NCBI RefSeq assembly: GCF_003633755.1
Contig: NZ_RBIL01000001.1
Span: 1,287,426 to 1,351,425 of the forward strand
Direction of reading: 5' to 3'
DNA from: Solirubrobacter pauli
GTDB lineage: Bacteria > Actinomycetota > Thermoleophilia > Solirubrobacterales > Solirubrobacteraceae
DNA length: 64,000 nucleotides
Shown piece after piece: positions 1-11,500 of the stretch. The stretch's first letter is position 1, and the number at the start of each line of letters is the position of its first letter. Below the pieces are notes generated by a model. It searched no databases and was not told the origin of the DNA. It worked only from the letters and a program-made list of their open reading frames with translations. The position numbers were made by a program, and so were the translations under genes.

Positions 1-1
1 C

Positions 2-1384
2 AACCAGCTGCTCGGCGCGCAGCCGCAGCCCGCCGCGGCGGCGGTCGCGCAGCCCGTGGCCGCGCCGATCGACCCCGCGGCCGCCGCGGCCGCGGTCGGC
101 AACGCGCAGCTGCCCGCGGAGATCGCGGCGCCGCTGCAGCAGGCGATCGCGAGCGGCAACGGCCCGGGCCCGAAGGCGCTGGCGGCGATCACCGAGGCCT
201 CCAAGCACATGGGCACGCCCTACAAGTGGGGCGGCTCGACCCCGCAGACGGGCTTCGACTGCTCGGGCCTGATGCAGTGGGCGTACGCGCAGTCGGGCGT
301 GCAGATCCCGCGCGTGACGTACACCCAGATCGAGGCGCCCAACGGTGTCGAGGTCGCCGACCGCGCCCAGCTGAAGCCCGGCGACCTCGTGTTCTTCGCC
401 GCCAACGGCGACGTCCACCACGTCGGCATGTTCCTCGGCGGCGACAAGTTCCTGCACGCGCCCTCGACCGGCGACGTGGTGAAGGTCTCCAGCCTGAGCG
501 AGCCGTACTACGCGAGCCAGTTCGCGGGCGGCCGCCGCTTCGACGCCGGCGCGCCCGCCGCGCCCGTCGCGGCCGCCGCCGCCCAACCCGCGCAGCTCGC
601 CGCCGCCGCGCCGATCGACCCGACCGAGGTCGCCAAGGCGCAGGCCGCCGTCGCCCGCGACGCCGCCGAGGTCCGCCGCAACGACTCGCAGCTGTTCATG
701 GCCATCACCCGGGCCGAGGCGAGCAAGGCGGCCGCCGAGCAGGAGCGCCACGCGTCCCAGCTGTTCCTGAAGGCGGTCGACCCGTCGCAGGTCAAGCGCC
801 GCTCGCCCGCGGCCGAGCCGCCCGCGGCGCCGCCGGCCGTCGCGCCGCCGCCGGTCCAGCCCGCGCCCGCGCAGGCCGCCGCCATCCCGGTGTCGGCGCC
901 CGTCGAGGCCCAGCCGCCGGCGGTCAACCCGGCCGTGGCCGGCGTGTCGGTCGACCTCACGAACGCGGCGAGCGAGTATCCGGGCGACAACGCCTCCCAG
1001 GCGGAGCTCGCCAAGTGGCTGGCCAAGCAGGCCGAGGCCGCGGGGCTCCCGCCCGAGCTCCCGGTGATGGCCGCGCTCGTCGAGTCCGGCGTCAAGAACC
1101 TCAACTACGGCGACGCCGACTCGGTCGGGTTCTTCCAGATGCGCGTCGGCATCTGGGACCAGGGCGACTACAAGGGCTTCGCGAGCAAGCCCGAGCTGCA
1201 GGCCAAGTGGTTCATCGACACGGCGCTGGGCGTCAAGCGCCAGGCGATCAGCCGTGGCGACGCCGACTTCGGCAAGGACCCCGCCAAGTGGGGCGAGTGG
1301 ATCGCCGACACCGAGCGCCCGGCCGAGCAGTACCGCGGCCGCTACCAGCTGCGGCTGGACGAGGCCCGCAAGCTGCTGGCGTAG
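2..1384 (+). CDS. NlpC/P60 peptidase with C-terminal lytic-transglycosylase-like domain (5' partial)
   Basis: This is a cell-wall hydrolase whose frame is open to the left edge, so the true start lies outside the window (a GTG at 56 is the first start codon inside it). Counting from that GTG, residues 45-165 form an NlpC/P60 (C40) domain with catalytic Cys69 in FDCSG, His122 in HHVGMF and His134 in LHAPS. A long Ala/Pro linker follows. Residues 315-442 resemble a soluble lytic transglycosylase, with a candidate catalytic Glu near 343 in ALVESG followed by GFFQMR. The protein would cut both peptide stems and glycan strands. No signal peptide is visible because the N-terminus is missing. The second domain call is inference from the ESG...GFFQ pattern. 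Confidence 0.85.
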   Translation, partial: NQLLGAQPQPAAAAVAQPVAAPIDPAAAAAAVGNAQLPAEIAAPLQQAIASGNGPGPKALAAITEASKHMGTPYKWGGSTPQTGFDCSGLMQWAYAQSGVQIPRVTYTQIEAPNGVEVADRAQLKPGDLVFFAANGDVHHVGMFLGGDKFLHAPSTGDVVKVSSLSEPYYASQFAGGRRFDAGAPAAPVAAAAAQPAQLAAAAPIDPTEVAKAQAAVARDAAEVRRNDSQLFMAITRAEASKAAAEQERHASQLFLKAVDPSQVKRRSPAAEPPAAPPAVAPPPVQPAPAQAAAIPVSAPVEAQPPAVNPAVAGVSVDLTNAASEYPGDNASQAELAKWLAKQAEAAGLPPELPVMAALVESGVKNLNYGDADSVGFFQMRVGIWDQGDYKGFASKPELQAKWFIDTALGVKRQAISRGDADFGKDPAKWGEWIADTERPAEQYRGRYQLRLDEARKLLA

Positions 1385-1418
1385 GGCGCGGGGCGCGCCC
1401 TACGCGATCCGGGCTGGA

Positions 1419-4283
<2,865 letters not shown>

Positions 4284-4368
4284 CCGTACTGCGTTCCCCT
4301 GTTTGACCGAGTTGAGGCACCGGTCGTAGTATCGCCAGGGATTTGTCCGCAGGCAACCACCCACAAGG

Positions 4369-5001
4369 GTGAAACTCTTCGTCCTCGACACCCATACGAT
4401 CTACCGGCGGGGGCTGGTGGCGTGTCTGGACCTTCTCGAAGACGTCGAGGCGGTCGCGGGCGCCGAGTCCGTGCGCGACGCGTGGGAGGACCCCGCGTTG
4501 CACGGCGCGGACATCGTCCTGCTCGACCCCAGCCTCCCCGGCGGCAAGGACTTCCTGACCGCCGTGCGGGAGACCACCGGCGCGCGGGTGATCGTGTGCT
4601 CCTCCGACACCGCCCAGGAGGCGGTGGTGAGCGCTTTGCAGGCCGGTGCGGTGGGTTACCTGCGCAAGGACCAGCTCACGCCGGAGACGCTGGCGACGGC
4701 CGTCAAGGCCGCCGCGAACGGCACCGGCGTCGTCACGCCCGAGCTGCTCGAGCAGCTGCTGTCCAACCACGCGAGCAACGCCGAGGCGGCGGCCGCACGG
4801 CCCGTCGCGGCCAAGCTCACGGACCGCGAGCAGCAGGTGCTGTCGCTGATCGCGGCCGGCCACCCCACGCGCGAGGTGGCGCAGGAGCTGTGCTACTCCG
4901 AACGCACCGTCAAGAACGTGCTGCACGACGTCGTGACGAAGCTCAACGCCCGCTCGCGCTCGCAAGCCGTCGCGTTCGCCGTCCGCGAAGGACTGATCTG
5001 A
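4369..5001 (+). CDS. LuxR/NarL-family response regulator
   Basis: This 210-aa regulator has a receiver-like domain (about 1-120) and a C-terminal LuxR-type helix-turn-helix (about 145-205, LTDREQQVLSLIAAG then SERTVKNVLHDVVTKL). Asp53 in VLLDPSLPG is the likely phosphoacceptor, and Lys103 is conserved. The usual acidic pair near residue 7 is reduced to one Asp (LDTH instead of VDDH), so metal binding and phosphorylation may be altered. The start is a GTG with only a weak ribosome site; a TAGTAT box at 4327-4332 is a possible -10. No histidine kinase is adjacent. It faces a Ser/Thr kinase gene and is followed 7 nt later by an ArsA-like ATPase. Confidence 0.9.
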   Translation: MKLFVLDTHTIYRRGLVACLDLLEDVEAVAGAESVRDAWEDPALHGADIVLLDPSLPGGKDFLTAVRETTGARVIVCSSDTAQEAVVSALQAGAVGYLRKDQLTPETLATAVKAAANGTGVVTPELLEQLLSNHASNAEAAAARPVAAKLTDREQQVLSLIAAGHPTREVAQELCYSERTVKNVLHDVVTKLNARSRSQAVAFAVREGLI

Positions 5002-5008
5002 CGTTCGC

Positions 5009-6079
5009 ATGCTGACCTCTCTCGAGCCGCTGCTCGAGGGGAAGCGGATGGTCATCTGCGCCGGGTCAGGCGGCGTCGGCAAGACGACGACCGCCGCGGC
5101 GGTCGCACTCGGGCTCGCCGAGCGTGGCAAGAAGGTCGCCGTGGTGACCATCGACCCCGCGAAGCGGCTCGCGACGGCGCTCGGGCTCGACGAGCTCGGC
5201 AACGCCCCGCACCGGGTGCCGCTGCAGGCCGAGGGCGAGCTATGGGCGATGATGCTCGACGCCAAGCGCACGTTCGACGAGCTGATCGAGCGGCTCGCGC
5301 CGGACGAGCGCACGCGCGACGAGGTGTTCGCCAACCGGATCTACCAGCAGCTCTCGAGCGCGGTCGCCGGCTCGCAGGAGTTCACGGCGATCGCCAAGCT
5401 CTACGAGCTCGACCAGTCCGCGCAGTTCGACGTCCTCGTGCTGGACACGCCGCCGTGGCGCAACGCGCTCGACTTCCTCGACGCGCCCGGCCGCCTCACC
5501 CGCTTCTTCCAGGGCCGGGCGATCCGGATGTTCCTCAAGCCCGCCGGCCTCCTCGGCCGCGGCACCGGCCTCGTGTTCAGCGTCATGCGCAAGGTCACCG
5601 GCGTCGACCTGCTGCAGGACCTGAGCGGCTTCTTCCGCTCGCTGAGCGGGATGATCGACGGCTTCACCGAGCGTGCCCGGCGCGTCGGCGCGCTGCTCGA
5701 GGACCCCGCGACGACGTTCCTGATCGTCACGGCGCCGCGCCACGACCCCGTCGAGGAGGCGATCTTCTTCCACCGCAAGCTGCGCGAGGCCGGGATGCCG
5801 TTCGGCGGGCTCGTCGTGAACCGCGTGCATCAGCCGCCCGACGACGCGCTGCCGGAGCCGGTCGCCATCGAGCTCGGCCCGGCGCTGGCGGAGCGGGTGA
5901 GCGCCGCGGCCGCGCAACTCGGCGCGCTGGCCGCACGCGACGCGGGCAACGTGGCGCGGCTGCGCTCCCGGCTGGGCGACCCGCCGACCCTCGTCGTGCC
6001 CGAGCTGGACGGGGACGTCCACGACCTCGACGGCCTTGCCGCGGTCCGCGCGCACCTCTTCCGCGAAGGCTCGCCTTGA
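5009..6079 (+). CDS. ArsA/Get3-family P-loop ATPase
   Basis: This 356-aa soluble ATPase belongs to the anion-transporting ATPase (ArsA/Get3) branch of SIMIBI NTPases. It has the deviant Walker A GSGGVGKTT near residue 20, the switch I region TIDPAKRLA near 48 and the switch II motif LDTPPWRNALDFLDAP near 147. Family members act in metal-ion extrusion or membrane-protein handling; actinobacterial homologues are mostly uncharacterised and often occur as adjacent pairs, whereas this one is single. There is no arsenite pump or arsR next to it, so arsenic resistance is not supported. It starts 7 nt after the response regulator stop, suggesting co-transcription, and two hairpins follow it. Confidence 0.9.
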   Translation: MLTSLEPLLEGKRMVICAGSGGVGKTTTAAAVALGLAERGKKVAVVTIDPAKRLATALGLDELGNAPHRVPLQAEGELWAMMLDAKRTFDELIERLAPDERTRDEVFANRIYQQLSSAVAGSQEFTAIAKLYELDQSAQFDVLVLDTPPWRNALDFLDAPGRLTRFFQGRAIRMFLKPAGLLGRGTGLVFSVMRKVTGVDLLQDLSGFFRSLSGMIDGFTERARRVGALLEDPATTFLIVTAPRHDPVEEAIFFHRKLREAGMPFGGLVVNRVHQPPDDALPEPVAIELGPALAERVSAAAAQLGALAARDAGNVARLRSRLGDPPTLVVPELDGDVHDLDGLAAVRAHLFREGSP

Positions 6080-6122
6080 AGGCTCGCCTTCGCTTGGAGA
6101 ATCGCCCAGGGGGCGAATCTCC
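6063..6122 (+). terminator. Two consecutive hairpins after the ArsA-like gene
   Basis: Hairpin 1 (6063-6093) pairs GCGAAGGC with GCCTTCGC at its ends and has a further partly paired inner stem; it covers the ArsA stop codon. Hairpin 2 (6096-6122) pairs GGAGAATCGCCC with GGGCGAATCTCC around AGG with one mismatch. There is no U tract. Together they look like a tandem terminator or attenuator and argue that the next gene starts after them. Confidence 0.55.
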
Positions 6123-6132
6123 GGAGCCACTC

Positions 6133-6825
6133 GTGCGCTGCGTGCGGGTGCGGGAGCGGGGCACGGGCTGGCCGTGGACGATCCCGGCGCTGGCGCAGCT
6201 GGACGAGCTGCCGCTCGCGCCCGGCGTGACGTTCCTGGTCGGCGAGAACGGCTCGGGCAAGTCGACGCTGGTCGAGGGGATCGCGGTCGCGGCCGGCTTC
6301 GCTCCCGAGGGCGGCTCGCTCCAGTTCGGCGCGCAGACGCGCGAGGAGGCGCCGCCCCTCGGCGACGCGCTGCTGCTCGTCCGCGGCGCGCGGCGTCCGC
6401 GTGACGGCTTCTTCCTGCGTGCGGAGACGTTCTTCAACGTCGTCAGCGCGATCGACGTCTACGGCGCCCAGGACGCCTACGGCGGCGTCTCCCTGCACGA
6501 GCGCTCGCACGGCGAGGGCTTCCTCGACCTGGCCGTGCACCGGTTCCGGGACGGCGGTCTGTTCGTGCTCGACGAGCCCGAGGCCGCGCTGTCGCCGCAG
6601 GGCCTGTTCTCGCTGCTGCGGCGCATCCACGACCTCGTCGAGTCCGGCTCGCAGTTCGTGATCGCGACCCACTCCCCGATCCTGCTCGCCTACCCGGGCG
6701 CGCTGATCTACGAGCTCGGCGAGGACGGGCTCGTGGAGACGGCCTACGAGGACACCGACCACTTCCAGATGACGCGCGCCTTCCTCGAGGCGCCCGGGCG
6801 CTTCCTAGGCCGGCTGTTCGACTGA
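6133..6825 (+). CDS. AAA family ATP-binding protein (SMC/ABC-like, predicted ATPase)
   Basis: This is a small (about 230-aa) soluble ATPase. Walker A is GENGSGKST near residue 38, a signature-like segment sits in the middle, Walker B is LFVLDEPEAALS near 150, and an H-loop ATHSPILL lies near 182. This layout matches the predicted-ATPase family with old-nuclease-like and RecF-like heads, usually annotated simply as AAA family ATPase. I prefer the GTG at 6133, which has GGAG upstream and follows the hairpins; an in-frame TTG at 6076 overlaps the ArsA stop and would add 19 residues. The 3' end overlaps the convergent 409-aa gene by 21 nt. No dedicated nuclease partner is visible. Confidence 0.85.
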   Translation: MRCVRVRERGTGWPWTIPALAQLDELPLAPGVTFLVGENGSGKSTLVEGIAVAAGFAPEGGSLQFGAQTREEAPPLGDALLLVRGARRPRDGFFLRAETFFNVVSAIDVYGAQDAYGGVSLHERSHGEGFLDLAVHRFRDGGLFVLDEPEAALSPQGLFSLLRRIHDLVESGSQFVIATHSPILLAYPGALIYELGEDGLVETAYEDTDHFQMTRAFLEAPGRFLGRLFD

Positions 6826-8034
6826 CCCGGCGCCGCGCAGCTCGTCCGCGACCTTGCGCAAGTTCGGGTCCAGGTGGCCGCACAGGACGTCGCGCAGCAC
6901 CGCGCGCAGGCAGCCGCCGAGCTCGGCGACGAGCTCCTCGACCTGCGGCGACGACTTGACGAAGCCGACCACCGCGGCGCGCTCGAGCGAGATCGCCTCG
7001 CGCACGCGGGCCTCGAGCGCGGGCCGGTCGTGCTGCTCGGCGCAGATCGCGGCGAGCCGCTCGGCCGCGCCGTCGTAGCCGGGCTGGTCGGCGTTCGCGA
7101 GCAGCGCGCGGGCCGCCAGCAGCCAGTCCGTCAGCGCCTCCAGCGCGCTGCCACGCTCGCAGCCGAGCTCGAAGCGGCGCAGCGCCCAGGCGAGCTCGCC
7201 CGACCGCGGCGTGCGACGCGCGACGAGGCCGCAGAACGCGCGCAGCGGGTCCTCCTCGTCGGCGTTGAGCAGGCAGTCCTCGCTGGGGCGCCGGATGCCG
7301 GTCGCGAGCGGGATCGCCAGCCACGGCGAGCCGTCCGTGCGGGCGTGCGCGGTCGGGCCGAGCGCGGGCTCGGCGTCGTCCCACAGGCGCAACGCGGTCT
7401 GCAGCCGGCGCAGGCGACGGCCGGCCTGCTCGAGCGCCCGCCCGTCCCTGGACTCGAGCGTGAGCACGGCGACGGTCGCGTGCGGGTCCTCCTCGGGAAG
7501 CCCGTGCGGCGCGTCGGTGAGCGTCGCGGCGCGCACGAGGCTGAGCCCTTCGCCCAGCGCGACCTCGTCGGACTCGATCACGAGCCCGTCGACCGGCGTG
7601 ATCACGAGCGACAGCGCGCACCCGCTGTAGCTGACCTCCTCGAGCTCCGCGTAGGCGGCGGCGAAGCGGGCCTCGTCGTACACGAAGTCGGTCACGTCCT
7701 CCCAGACGGCGCCGAGGAACGCCTGCAGCGCGGCGTCGGGCATCTCGTGCGCCGGCGCGCGCCGGCCACGCTTGACCAGGTACGCGGGCAGGTCCGGGAG
7801 CGCCGCGAGCCCGCGGGCCGCCTGCGGATAGCTGGGCAGGCGGCTGAGCATCGTCCGGCGCTGCGCGATGAACCGCCCGGTCAGCGGGCGGTAGCAGTAC
7901 AGGGGCGCGTTGCGCGTCGGCGTGGCGTCGAGCTCGAACGGGATCTCCGCGCCGCCCGACACCTCCTCCGCGAGCTGCCAGGCCGCCTCCTGGACGAAGG
8001 CCGCAAGTGAGTCGTGCAGCGCCCGGTTATGCAT
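6805..8034 (-). CDS. Conserved protein of unknown function, 409 aa
   Basis: I do not recognise this family. The 409-aa product has no signal peptide or membrane span. It is rich in Ala, Leu, Arg, Glu and Asp and looks alpha-helical, with few Lys. A central stretch (about 150-215) with SLVITPVDGLVIES and VAVLTLESRDG looks beta-rich. The start ATG (MHNRAL) has no clear ribosome site. Coding support comes from strong third-position GC and the lack of a better frame. It ends inside the last 21 nt of the convergent ATPase gene, so the two may influence each other by antisense transcription. Confidence 0.7.
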   Translation of the reverse strand: MHNRALHDSLAAFVQEAAWQLAEEVSGGAEIPFELDATPTRNAPLYCYRPLTGRFIAQRRTMLSRLPSYPQAARGLAALPDLPAYLVKRGRRAPAHEMPDAALQAFLGAVWEDVTDFVYDEARFAAAYAELEEVSYSGCALSLVITPVDGLVIESDEVALGEGLSLVRAATLTDAPHGLPEEDPHATVAVLTLESRDGRALEQAGRRLRRLQTALRLWDDAEPALGPTAHARTDGSPWLAIPLATGIRRPSEDCLLNADEEDPLRAFCGLVARRTPRSGELAWALRRFELGCERGSALEALTDWLLAARALLANADQPGYDGAAERLAAICAEQHDRPALEARVREAISLERAAVVGFVKSSPQVEELVAELGGCLRAVLRDVLCGHLDPNLRKVADELRGAGSVEQPA

Positions 8035-8044
8035 ACCGCGGCGA

Positions 8045-8080
8045 TTCGGCGCGTGCCGAACCGGTCCTGCCGCCGCAGGA
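8045..8080 (-). terminator. Two short perfect hairpins downstream of the HxlR gene
   Basis: TTCGGC-GCGT-GCCGAA (8045-8060) and TCCTGC-CGCC-GCAGGA (8065-8080) lie in the 71-nt gap between the HxlR stop (8106) and the next minus-strand start (8034). Both are perfect six-base stems with four-base loops but no U tract, so they are probable terminators or an mRNA-end structure. Confidence 0.5.
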
Positions 8081-8105
8081 TGTCTTGCAGCGTCCGCGCT
8101 AGGTG

Positions 8106-8462
8106 CTAAGCCGCGACGGCTTCAGCCGTCTCGGGCGCTTCGGCGCACGAGCCCTCGGCGCCGAGCCACTCGCTGCCGTAGACCCGCATCGAGTCGATGA
8201 TCGGCACCAGCGCGCGGCCCTTCTCCGTCAGCGCGTACTCGACGCGCGGTGGCACCTCGGGGAACGTCGTCCGGTGCACGATGCCCTCTTCTTCCAGCGC
8301 GCGCAGGCGCAGGGAGAGCGTGCGCGGCGAGATCCCGCCGAGTGAGCGCTCCAGCTCGCAGAAGCGCGACCGGCCCTCGGCCAGGTCGCGGACGATCAGC
8401 AGCGTCCACTTCCCGCAGACGATCTCGGCAGTGCGGCACACGGGGCAAGACGGGTCAGGCAT
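8106..8462 (-). CDS. HxlR-family winged-helix transcriptional regulator
   Basis: This 118-aa regulator has the HxlR core: a CPVC start segment, GGKWTLLI-like VCGKWTLLIVRDL near residues 18-30, then RFCELERSLGGISPRTLSLRLRALEEEGIV and a wing with PRVEYALTEKGR. Two Cys near residues 6 and 9 (DPSCPVC) and a third at about 15 could sense redox or electrophiles, as in the HxlR members YodB and HypR; this is inference. I chose ATG 8462 over 8495 because a TAGACT -10 box lies 10 nt upstream and the family begins here. A perfect palindrome sits just upstream, suggesting autoregulation. Confidence 0.9.
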   Translation of the reverse strand: MPDPSCPVCRTAEIVCGKWTLLIVRDLAEGRSRFCELERSLGGISPRTLSLRLRALEEEGIVHRTTFPEVPPRVEYALTEKGRALVPIIDSMRVYGSEWLGAEGSCAEAPETAEAVAA

Positions 8463-8472
8463 CCGACTGCTC

Positions 8473-8502
8473 AGTCTAGCCCAAGACTTCACCAAGTGAA
8501 GT
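8473..8502 (-). promoter_or_regulatory. HxlR promoter and 17-bp palindromic operator
   Basis: On the minus strand, TAGACT (8473-8478) sits 10 nt before the HxlR start and fits an actinobacterial TANNNT -10. Just upstream, ACTTCAC-CAA-GTGAAGT (8486-8502) is a perfect 7+3+7 inverted repeat over the -35 region, where a repressor would block RNA polymerase. The position next to an HxlR gene makes autoregulation the simplest reading. Confidence 0.65.
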
Positions 8503-8549
8503 GGCCGCCCCGAAGTTAAACGTCCAGGACGTTTAAGTTCGGGGCGGCC
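8503..8549 (-). terminator. Long near-perfect hairpin between the secreted glycosidase and HxlR genes
   Basis: GGCCGCCCCGAA (8503-8514) pairs with TTCGGGGCGGCC (8538-8549), enclosing TTAAACGTCC, A, GGACGTTTAA (8516-8536). Only one G:G mismatch interrupts a 47-nt structure. It begins 8 nt after the glycosidase stop, so it probably ends that long transcript. Its core reappears at 56013-56031. Confidence 0.75.
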
Positions 8550-8556
8550 GGCAGCG

Positions 8557-11500
8557 CTACGGCTGCGTCGTGCTCAGCGTGAAGGTGAGCGTCGTGCTGT
8601 ACGCGCCCGTGCGGAGCGGGTCGTTCGCCGCGATCTCCTGCTTGAAGCCGATCGTCGCCACGTCGTTGGTGACCGGGCCGGCGTAGGTCTTCGGGAGGCC
8701 CGAGACCTGCAGCGGCTTGGCGAGCTTGAACGCGCCGTTGGCCAGGAAGCCGGGCTCGCCGACCGTGAGCGTGGCGTCACCGGCCGTCGAGACGACGGTG
8801 GCGGTGGACGTCTGCTCGTAGGTCTTTTCCACGCCCGGGGTGAACGTGCCGAAGTTGACGGCCGGGCCCAGGTTCAGGGCCAGCGTCGCGGGAACCGAGC
8901 CCCCGATCGGCGTCTGCTCGTCGACCTCGGTGACCTGCGTGCGGATGACCTTCGACGTGGTGATCGGAGCCATCGACTCGGGGCCGGTGTACTCGCGCAT
9001 CGAGTCGACGGTCACGGTGACGGTGACGTCGCCTGACTTCAGCGCCGTCAGCTTGCGCGTGGCGGGATCGAGGATCGCCGCCTTGCCGGCCGCCTTCGCG
9101 CCGGCGACGTCGGTGCCGATCGCGAGGTTGTCGGAGCCGCTCCAGCGGACCGACATCGGATACCGCAGCGGGACCACGCGCGAGCCGGGCAGGACGCCCG
9201 ACGGCTGCACGATCGTGCCCTCGACCTGCGTCGAGTCCCCGACCTCGAGCGCGTCGGGGGCGGTGAGGGTGGCGGACTGCGCGAAGGCACGCACGTCCGC
9301 GGTGATCCACTGCTGCGAGGCCTTCTCGGAGCGGTCGACCGTCCACTTCATCCAGCCGGTGAACCCGCCGCGGTCCGGCGTGCCGTACGGCGCCTTGCCG
9401 CTCGACGGCAGCACGACGTACGGCACGCCCTGCTCGCGGTGCACGTCGGCGATCTGCGCGTGCGAGCCGACCATCGCGATGCCCTTGTCGGACGTCTCGC
9501 GGAAGTCGGTGAGCAGCTTCTCGATCAGCGCGACCTCGGTGCGGTCGGTGAGCTGGGAGGCGTCGAGCTCGCCCGGATCGTCGACCGGGTGGTGCGCGAA
9601 CACCATCACGTTGTCGATCGACGGGTCCGTCGCCGCCGACTTCAGCGCCGCGTCGAGCATCGGCAGCTGCGCCCAGGACGAGCTGCGCAGGGTGCCGAGC
9701 GTCGAGTTCAGGAGCACGAAGCGCGTGCCCTTGTGGTCGAACGTGCGGTAGGGCCGGCCGAACTCGGCCACCCAGTTGTCCAGCGTGCCCTGCCCGGAGG
9801 CCGTGTAGGACTCGTGGTTGCCCGGCACGTAGTAGCAGGGGATCGTGTCCGGGTCGCTGTCCTCGGCGCCGCCGGCCGGGACCAGGTCGCAGCCGCCCGT
9901 CTCGAGCGTCTGCCGCGCGAGCTTGAGGTCGGCCACGCCGCCCAGGTCGGTGACGTCGCCGTTGAGGACGAGCAGGTCCGGCTTGGTCGCCCGGATGCGG
10001 TTGATGGCGGCGATGCCGGTCTTGGCCAGGTCGGGCTGGGCGGCCGTGAACTGGATGTCCGACAGCGTCGCGAACGACCAGTCGCCCTCGGCCTTGCCGT
10101 CGGCCGAGAACAGCGCGTCGGGGCGCAGGTCCTCGATCGGCGGGCTCTCGACCTCCGCGGACGAGTCGAAGTCGATCTTGTCGAAGATCACCGACCCGTT
10201 CTTCTGCTGGGCGACGTTGGTCTCGATCACCTGGAACGAGGCGATCCGGACCGGGAACTTCGTCGTCGCCGGGAACGTCCACTCGAGGTCGTTCCAGCCC
10301 GCCTTGATCGCCGCGCCGAGCGGGCCCGACGACACGCCGTCGGCGTTCAGGTACGAGACGTAGGAGAGCGTGATCGGCAGCTCGGACCACAGGCGCAGGC
10401 GCATCCGCAGCGGCTGGCCCGGCAGCGGGATCCGGTTCGGCACGACCGCCGTGCGCATCGTGATGCCCATGTTCCGGCGGCCGGCGTAGGTGAGCTTGAG
10501 GCGGCCGTCCTGCATCGACAGCGTCTGCGTGGCCGGCTCGGTGCCGTTGGTCGACCAGCGCGTCGTCTCGTCCGCGTGGTCGAACGTGTACGCGGTCTGC
10601 GTGACGACGCCGATCGTGACCGGCAGCTTGACCTGCTCGCCCGCGGCCTTGAAGACGAGCGTCGTGCCGCCGGCCTTGATCGGGGTGAGCTTGAGCAGCT
10701 CGCCGGACTGCTCGACCTCGAGCAGCGACGTGTCGTAGCTGAGGTCGAGGTCGGCGAGCTCGATCGGGGCGGTGTAGCCCTGGCGATCGCGGCCCTCGAC
10801 GCGCAGCGTGCGGGCCGCGGACGGGTCGGCGTCGGCGAACGCGAGCCGCGCCGAGGACAGCTCGAGCGTGCGCAGCTTGCCGAGCACGCGGACCTTGGCC
10901 TCCTCGGAGACGGTGCCCGACTTCGCCGTGGCGGTCAGCGTGCCGGTGGCGTCGGCCGGAGCCGCGACGCGCCCGCCGGCGTCCGCGCCCGTCCACGTGA
11001 CGGTGCCGGGAGCGACCGGCGTGTCGTGGTCGTCGACGCCCTTGACCTTCAGCGTGCGGTGCAGGCCCGGGAACACGCGCGGCGCCTCCGGCGTGACGAT
11101 CAGCTCGTCGACCTGGCCGCTGCCGGGCGTGACGAAGACGCCGACGCCGTTCGGGTCGTGCCGTTCGGCGCCGTCCGACGGCGAGTTGCGCACGGTGACG
11201 CTCGTGTCGCCGAGCGCGCGGGCGACCATCGTCGTCGAGCCGCCGCCGTCGAGGTTGAGCGCGGTCTCGGCGCCGAGCTTGACGAACGTGCGCGCGAGCT
11301 GACGCAGCGTGACGCCGAGGACCGGCGCCTGACGGCCGTCGGCGGTGACGAGCAGCATCGTCTTGCCGCCGTCCTTGAAGCCGATCGCGGTACGCGGGTG
11401 GACGGCGTTGTCGAGCTGGTCGTCCGGCAGCGCGGCGCCGTCGCGCACGAGCGGCTGGTTGCCGCCGACCGCGAACTGCATGCTGCGGGCGACCTCGTCC

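Noticed and set aside
5009-6079. Arsenite-pump ATPase role
   Set aside because: The family is right, but no arsB, acr3, arsC or arsR is adjacent, and most actinobacterial homologues are not arsenic genes.
6076-6132. TTG start for the AAA ATPase overlapping the ArsA stop
   Set aside because: The extra residues would be translated through two hairpins and have no family support; GTG 6133 with GGAG upstream is simpler. Not fully excluded.
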